Assembly (NCBI GenBank): GCA_030669775.1
Contig: DAOVCZ010000017.1
Span: 1-17,617, forward strand
Source: Chloroflexota bacterium
GTDB lineage: Bacteria; Chloroflexota; Anaerolineae; Anaerolineales; UBA4823
Direction: 5' to 3'
DNA length: 17,617 nucleotides
Shown: positions 14,314-17,617 of the stretch, in pieces
How the letters are laid out: each line of letters opens with the position of its first letter
How positions within the stretch are numbered: the first letter of the stretch is position 1
Made by a program: the position numbers and the translations under genes
The notes under the pieces: model-generated
Told to the model about the DNA's origin: nothing
The model's input: only the letters and a program-made list of their open reading frames with translations
Database searches by the model: none

Positions 14314-15378
14314 ATGACAGATACTCCTCAACCGAAATCAGATTCCCTTGATGGCCCCATCCGCCTGTTGGGTATTGAGACTTCATGTGATGAGACGGCA
14401 GCCTCAGTAGTCGAGGGCGGCCGGAAAATCCTATCAAATATCGTTGCCTCCCAGGCGGACATCCATGCCCAATATGGAGGCATCTACCCAGAGGTCGCTT
14501 CCCGGCAGCATGTTATCACTATCTACCCGATTGTTGAACAGGCTCTTCAGCAGGCTCACCTGACACTTGAAGATCTGGATGGGATCGCGGTCACGCGAGG
14601 TCCTGGACTTTCCGGTTCGCTTGTCGTAGGACTCAATACTGCCAAAGGCATAGCACTTGCCAATGAGCTTCCCATCATTGGGATTAACCATTTGGAAGCA
14701 CATATCTATTCAGCCTGGTTAGATTCTCCAGATCGATCAGTAGAACGAGATCCCGAATTCCCTCTTCTGGCTCTGATCGTTTCAGGGGGACATACCGAAC
14801 TTGCCTTGATGACGGACCATCTGGAGTACCAACGGTTGGGAGGCACTTTGGATGACGCAGCGGGGGAGGCATTTGACAAAGTTGCAAGACTTCTTGGATT
14901 AGCGTATCCGGGTGGTCCGGCGATCGAACTTGCTGCGGAGGGTGGCAATGAACGCGCTTTTAGTTTTCCTCGTGCCTGGTTGGAGGACAGCTGGGATTTC
15001 TCTTTTAGCGGACTGAAAACCGCGGTTCTCCGTGAAGTACGCCGTTTGGAAGAGACAGACCTTCCACTGCCTGTGAATGACCTGGCGGCCAGTTTTCAAG
15101 CAGCTGTTGTCGATGTACTTGTGAATAAGACACTCTCTGCCGCGCGAGAATTCTCAGCCAAAGATATCCTCATTGCAGGCGGTGTCTCAGCCAATCAAGC
15201 CCTACGGCAAAATTTTCATGATAATCCCGAGTTCACGGTTCACATCCCTCCCCTTGAATTATGCACCGATAACGCCGCGATGATCTCTGGAGCCGGGTAT
15301 TATCGATATATTGATGGTCAACGTGACGATTTAAATATCGATGCTCTACCCAATTGGCCATTATCAGAATTAACATAA
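14314..15378 (+). CDS. tsaD: tRNA N6-threonylcarbamoyladenosine transferase subunit TsaD
   Basis: 354 residues, ASKHA-fold TsaD/Kae1/YgjD family. It transfers the threonylcarbamoyl group from its adenylate to A37 of tRNAs reading ANN codons, working with TsaB and TsaE. Visible motifs are GIETSCDETAASVV (residues 14-27), YGGIYPEVASRQH, the metal site NHLEAH (His126, His130), LIVSGGHTEL, GEAFDKVARLLGL, YPGGPAIE, FSFSGLKTAV and CTDNAAMI with the third ligand Asp319. The first dozen residues before the fold are polar and variable. SD is weak (AAGG 13 bp upstream). It ends the plus-strand run begun at 11241. tsaC, the enzyme that makes its substrate, faces it across a 160-bp gap. Confidence 0.97.
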   Translation: MTDTPQPKSDSLDGPIRLLGIETSCDETAASVVEGGRKILSNIVASQADIHAQYGGIYPEVASRQHVITIYPIVEQALQQAHLTLEDLDGIAVTRGPGLSGSLVVGLNTAKGIALANELPIIGINHLEAHIYSAWLDSPDRSVERDPEFPLLALIVSGGHTELALMTDHLEYQRLGGTLDDAAGEAFDKVARLLGLAYPGGPAIELAAEGGNERAFSFPRAWLEDSWDFSFSGLKTAVLREVRRLEETDLPLPVNDLAASFQAAVVDVLVNKTLSAAREFSAKDILIAGGVSANQALRQNFHDNPEFTVHIPPLELCTDNAAMISGAGYYRYIDGQRDDLNIDALPNWPLSELT

Positions 15379-15390
15379 GCGGAGTTCCTT

Positions 15391-15436
15391 AAAACTAAAC
15401 CGCCCTTCGGGGGTGGCTCGTGTTCCCATAGGGCGG
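15391..15436 (-). terminator. candidate terminator of tsaC, with alternative pairing on the plus strand
   Basis: CCGCCCT (15400-15406) and AGGGCGG (15430-15436) form a perfect 7-bp stem around 23 bp. Read on the minus strand the stem is followed by TTTAGTTTT, so it fits a terminator about 100 bp past the tsaC stop. On the plus strand no T-run follows, but CCGCCC can also pair with GGGTGG (15411-15416) across TTCGG, so two mutually exclusive hairpins exist after tsaD. The rest of the 160-bp gap shows nothing I recognise. Confidence 0.5.
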
Positions 15437-15538
15437 CTTCAAGTAAGGAGAATGCACAATTATTTTGCCACATTCACCTGAATGCTCGATGAAAAGAACA
15501 TAAATAATTGGTGAGAAAGATGATATCAATTGGGGGGA

Positions 15539-16159
15539 TTAATTCGTGATCGCCTCGTGGATATCTTTTAATTTAATTGGTCCTGGGCGCAAAATCACTG
15601 GGTCTGAGGTTGTGCAATCTATTACAGTTGAGGGTATGCTCCCGGGACTTTTACCCCCATCAATCACCAGATGAATCCTGCCATCTAACTGATGCAAGAC
15701 TTCCTGGGCGGTATTTGTGTTCTCATGTCCAGAGATATTTGCGGAAGTCACACCTAAGGGACCTGCCAACCTGAGAAGCTCAAGTGCGAATGCATGATCT
15801 GGAACACGAACCCCGATGGTGGGATTGGGAGAGAGGATGTCTGGAAGATCAGGGTGCCGGGGAACGATTAGGGTTAAAGGACCAGGCCAAAACCTACTTG
15901 CTAATTCCAATGCTGTCTTGCTTGGTTTAACTGATACATTCTCCAATTCAGTCGGAGAGCTGATTAGAATCGCGATCGCCCGCGTGCTTTCTCGACCTTT
16001 TACCGTGTACAATCGCTCGATGAATTCAACACTCGATGGCAATGCAGCCAATCCGTAGACTGTGTCAGTGGGAAATGCAACCAGTCCACCATTCTTAAGC
16101 ACATCTACTGCATGGGGCAATGCAACAGGATGATCAGACTTGATCACTTCAGTATTCAT
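15539..16159 (-). CDS. tsaC: L-threonylcarbamoyladenylate synthase (TsaC/Sua5/YrdC type)
   Basis: 206 residues, YrdC-domain only, without the C-terminal Sua5 extension. It makes threonylcarbamoyl-AMP from Thr, bicarbonate and ATP, the substrate of TsaD. Visible motifs are GGLVAFPTDTVYGLAA (residues 24-39), KGRESTRAIAILIS (the Lys-x-Arg that binds ATP and bicarbonate), FWPGPLTLIV, IGVRVPDH and LGVTSANISG (nucleotide-binding SxN). The C terminus has ST-VIDCT and ILRPG as in the family. No SD before the ATG; a TATAAT lies 50 bp upstream. Same strand as coaX but 170 bp away, so probably its own transcript. Confidence 0.93.
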   Translation of the reverse strand: MNTEVIKSDHPVALPHAVDVLKNGGLVAFPTDTVYGLAALPSSVEFIERLYTVKGRESTRAIAILISSPTELENVSVKPSKTALELASRFWPGPLTLIVPRHPDLPDILSPNPTIGVRVPDHAFALELLRLAGPLGVTSANISGHENTNTAQEVLHQLDGRIHLVIDGGKSPGSIPSTVIDCTTSDPVILRPGPIKLKDIHEAITN

Positions 16160-16208
16160 CGATTCTGAAATCCAAACAGCTGTGAAGAAGGATAGAAATA
16201 CCCCACCA

Positions 16209-16214
16209 ATTATA
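16209..16214 (-). promoter_or_regulatory. candidate -10 box for tsaC
   Basis: TATAAT on the minus strand, 50 bp before the tsaC ATG, giving a leader of about 43 nt. The -35 at 17 bp (GGTCCT) is poor. The surrounding 170-bp gap (16160-16329) holds no gene that I can see. Confidence 0.35.
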
Positions 16215-16329
16215 TATGATCATCAGAGATCAGGACCGGATTTCTACCTCAGAAGCGATTGATTCTATCCTCACCACTTGATATCAGGGAGCTGCAGATT
16301 TTGAGCTCAAACTCTGGTATTCGTCAGAA

Positions 16330-17094
16330 TCAACGATTCATATCCCAAATTATTCGCAATCCATCTAAAGTTAACCATGGGGCTACAACTTCAATAACCT
16401 CTGTTTCCACTGCCAGGATCTCAGCTAAACCTCCGGTGGCGATAACCCGCATATCATTGCCAAGCTCTTTGCGAAACCGTTCAACCATACCTTCAACCAA
16501 TGCTACATAACCAAACAATAATCCGGATTGCATGGCATGCACAGTATTGCTGCCAATAGCATGCGGTGGTCTTTGTAAATCCACTCGCGGCAATTTGGCC
16601 GCGCGAATGAATAGTGCTTCCGCAGCGATCTCAATCCCAGGTGCAATCGCCCCGCCAAGATAATCACCCTCTTTCGAGATCGCATCGAATGTCGTTGCTG
16701 TTCCAAAATCCACCACGCATGCCGGACCTCCATATAGTCGCTGCACGGCAGTAGCATCTGCAATCCGGTCCGCGCCAACTTCCTTTGGATTTTCGTACCG
16801 CACTCGGACTCCCGTTTTTACACCAGCATCAACGACAAGGGGATCGCAGTTCAGGTATGAGTTGCAAGCCTGGACAATCTTGCTCGTCAATGGCGGAACC
16901 ACGGATGCGAGACAGATTCCGCTGATATCCTCTACATGCTGCCCTACATGGGATAATAAACCTACAAACTGCAATCCGTACTCATCGGGCATTCTTTCAT
17001 GATCTGTCGCAAGGCGCCAGCGTGGACCAAGGGAATCACCCTCGTATATGCCCAAGGTCAGGTTAGTGTTTCCTACATCGATTGCAAGTAACAT
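16330..17094 (-). CDS. coaX: type III pantothenate kinase
   Basis: 254 residues, ASKHA-fold CoaX. It phosphorylates pantothenate in the first committed step of coenzyme A synthesis and, unlike CoaA, is not feedback-inhibited by CoA. Visible motifs are LAIDVGNTNLTLGIY (residues 3-17, the phosphate loop with Asp6), Y-G-L-Q near 39-42, GADRIADATA (107-116), VVDFGTATTFDAIS (127-140) and GGAIAPGIEIAAEAL (147-161), ending with ATGGLAEIL. Start ATG is 3 bp after the panC stop, so translation is likely coupled and no separate promoter is expected. The pair PanC-CoaX covers consecutive steps from beta-alanine and pantoate to phosphopantothenate. Confidence 0.96.
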   Translation of the reverse strand: MLLAIDVGNTNLTLGIYEGDSLGPRWRLATDHERMPDEYGLQFVGLLSHVGQHVEDISGICLASVVPPLTSKIVQACNSYLNCDPLVVDAGVKTGVRVRYENPKEVGADRIADATAVQRLYGGPACVVDFGTATTFDAISKEGDYLGGAIAPGIEIAAEALFIRAAKLPRVDLQRPPHAIGSNTVHAMQSGLLFGYVALVEGMVERFRKELGNDMRVIATGGLAEILAVETEVIEVVAPWLTLDGLRIIWDMNR

Positions 17095-17097
17095 AGT

Positions 17098-17617
17098 TCA
17101 ATCCCTTATCAAAAAATTATCTATCAACCGAGTTTTTCCAATCACGACAGCCAGGGAAAGCAAAGCTCGCGAGATTGATCCTGAAAGTTCCTCGAGCGTA
17201 TCTGGATCTGCACAAGAGACATATTGGAGATCTACTAAAGGTTCACTCATGATTGTCCCGGTCATGATACCCCGAAGCTGATCCGCGTCATTATTTCCAT
17301 TCTGAAAGGCACTCTTCGCGGCATTCAAAGATCTGTAGAGCACTTGAGCTGCCTGGCGCTCTTCATGATCTAAATATACATTGCGACTCGACATTGCCAG
17401 TCCATCCGCTTCCCTGATTATCGGACAGACGACAATGTCAATGGGGAAATTCAGATCTTTGACCATCCGACGGATAACAACAACTTGTTGGGCATCTTTC
17501 TGACCGAAATAAGCTTTTTCCGGTAATACAGCGTTGAATAATTTCGCGACAACGGTCGTAACACCACGAAAGTGCCCAGGTCGCATTTTTCCCTCCAAAG
17601 GTTGAGCTACACGCTCG
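17098..17617 (-). CDS. panC: pantothenate synthetase, C-terminal part (continues past window edge)
   Basis: The frame is open to the right edge; the visible 173 residues begin ERVAQPLEGKMRPGHFRGV, which is internal PanC sequence, so about 100-110 N-terminal residues including the HIGH-like motif lie outside the window. A TTG at 17598 inside this motif should not be taken as the start. PanC joins pantoate and beta-alanine with ATP. Visible blocks are RPGHFRGVTTVVAKLFN, YFGQKDAQQVVVIRRMVKDL (pantoate and ATP contacts), READGLAMSSRNVYL (the KMSKS-like loop) and the small C-terminal domain with LQYVSCADPDTLEEL and ARLIDN-like TRLIDNF. It leads straight into coaX. Confidence 0.95.
   Translation of the reverse strand, partial: ERVAQPLEGKMRPGHFRGVTTVVAKLFNAVLPEKAYFGQKDAQQVVVIRRMVKDLNFPIDIVVCPIIREADGLAMSSRNVYLDHEERQAAQVLYRSLNAAKSAFQNGNNDADQLRGIMTGTIMSEPLVDLQYVSCADPDTLEELSGSISRALLSLAVVIGKTRLIDNFLIRD

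Noticed and set aside
16300..16311. Palindrome TTTGAGCTCAAA just past the coaX stop
   Set aside because: Perfect 12-bp palindrome, but no loop and no T-run, so not a terminator; a lone palindrome of this size gives no function.
17596..17598. TTG at 17598 as the panC start
   Set aside because: It is inside the conserved PLEGxxRPGHFRGV motif and the frame continues open to the edge.

Overview
The window reads as a chromosomal core segment of a Chloroflexi (Chloroflexota) bacterium, probably class Anaerolineae. This is an inference from protein style: a sortase in a bacterium whose DnaA, DnaK and SelA look Chloroflexi-like, short pairs of a sortase and a small membrane protein, mid-range base composition, and a mix of genes with good Shine-Dalgarno (SD) sites and genes with none. 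I see no phage, transposon, CRISPR, tRNA or rRNA. The gene content is mostly recognisable housekeeping; the least explained DNA is the 661-bp dnaA/dnaK intergenic region.

Layout. 1-443 is the 3' end of an alpha/beta hydrolase. 478-3832 carries a heparinase II/III-like protein and a WbuB-type glycosyltransferase, which suggests the edge of a surface-glycan locus. 3841-4981 is a sortase followed by a 66-residue tail-anchored basic protein. 5107-6315 is an AI-2E family permease. On the minus strand follow a nucleoside phosphorylase (6351-7118) and dnaA (7259-8596), separated by an intrinsic terminator. The 8597-9257 gap holds a good dnaA promoter, a roughly 190-nt structured dnaA leader, a reiterated AATGTTAAA motif and inverted repeats. 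dnaK (9258-11156) is divergent from dnaA and ends at a strong terminator.

Right half. A plus-strand run of closely spaced genes follows dnaK: a four-helix membrane protein (11241-11633), selA (11652-13013), an M24 metallopeptidase (13037-14266) and tsaD (14314-15378). Convergent to it on the minus strand are tsaC/sua5 (15539-16159), coaX (16330-17094) and the C-terminal two thirds of panC (17098 to the window edge).

How genes work together. TsaC and TsaD act in the same tRNA t6A pathway, although they are convergent here. PanC makes pantothenate and CoaX phosphorylates it, and the two are 3 bp apart. SelA makes Sec-tRNA but no selB, selD or tRNA-Sec is visible. DnaA and DnaK start from one shared control region. 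I did not find a convincing new multi-gene system; the best leads are regulatory: the dnaA leader, the repeat family between dnaA and dnaK, and two likely leaderless or near-leaderless starts.
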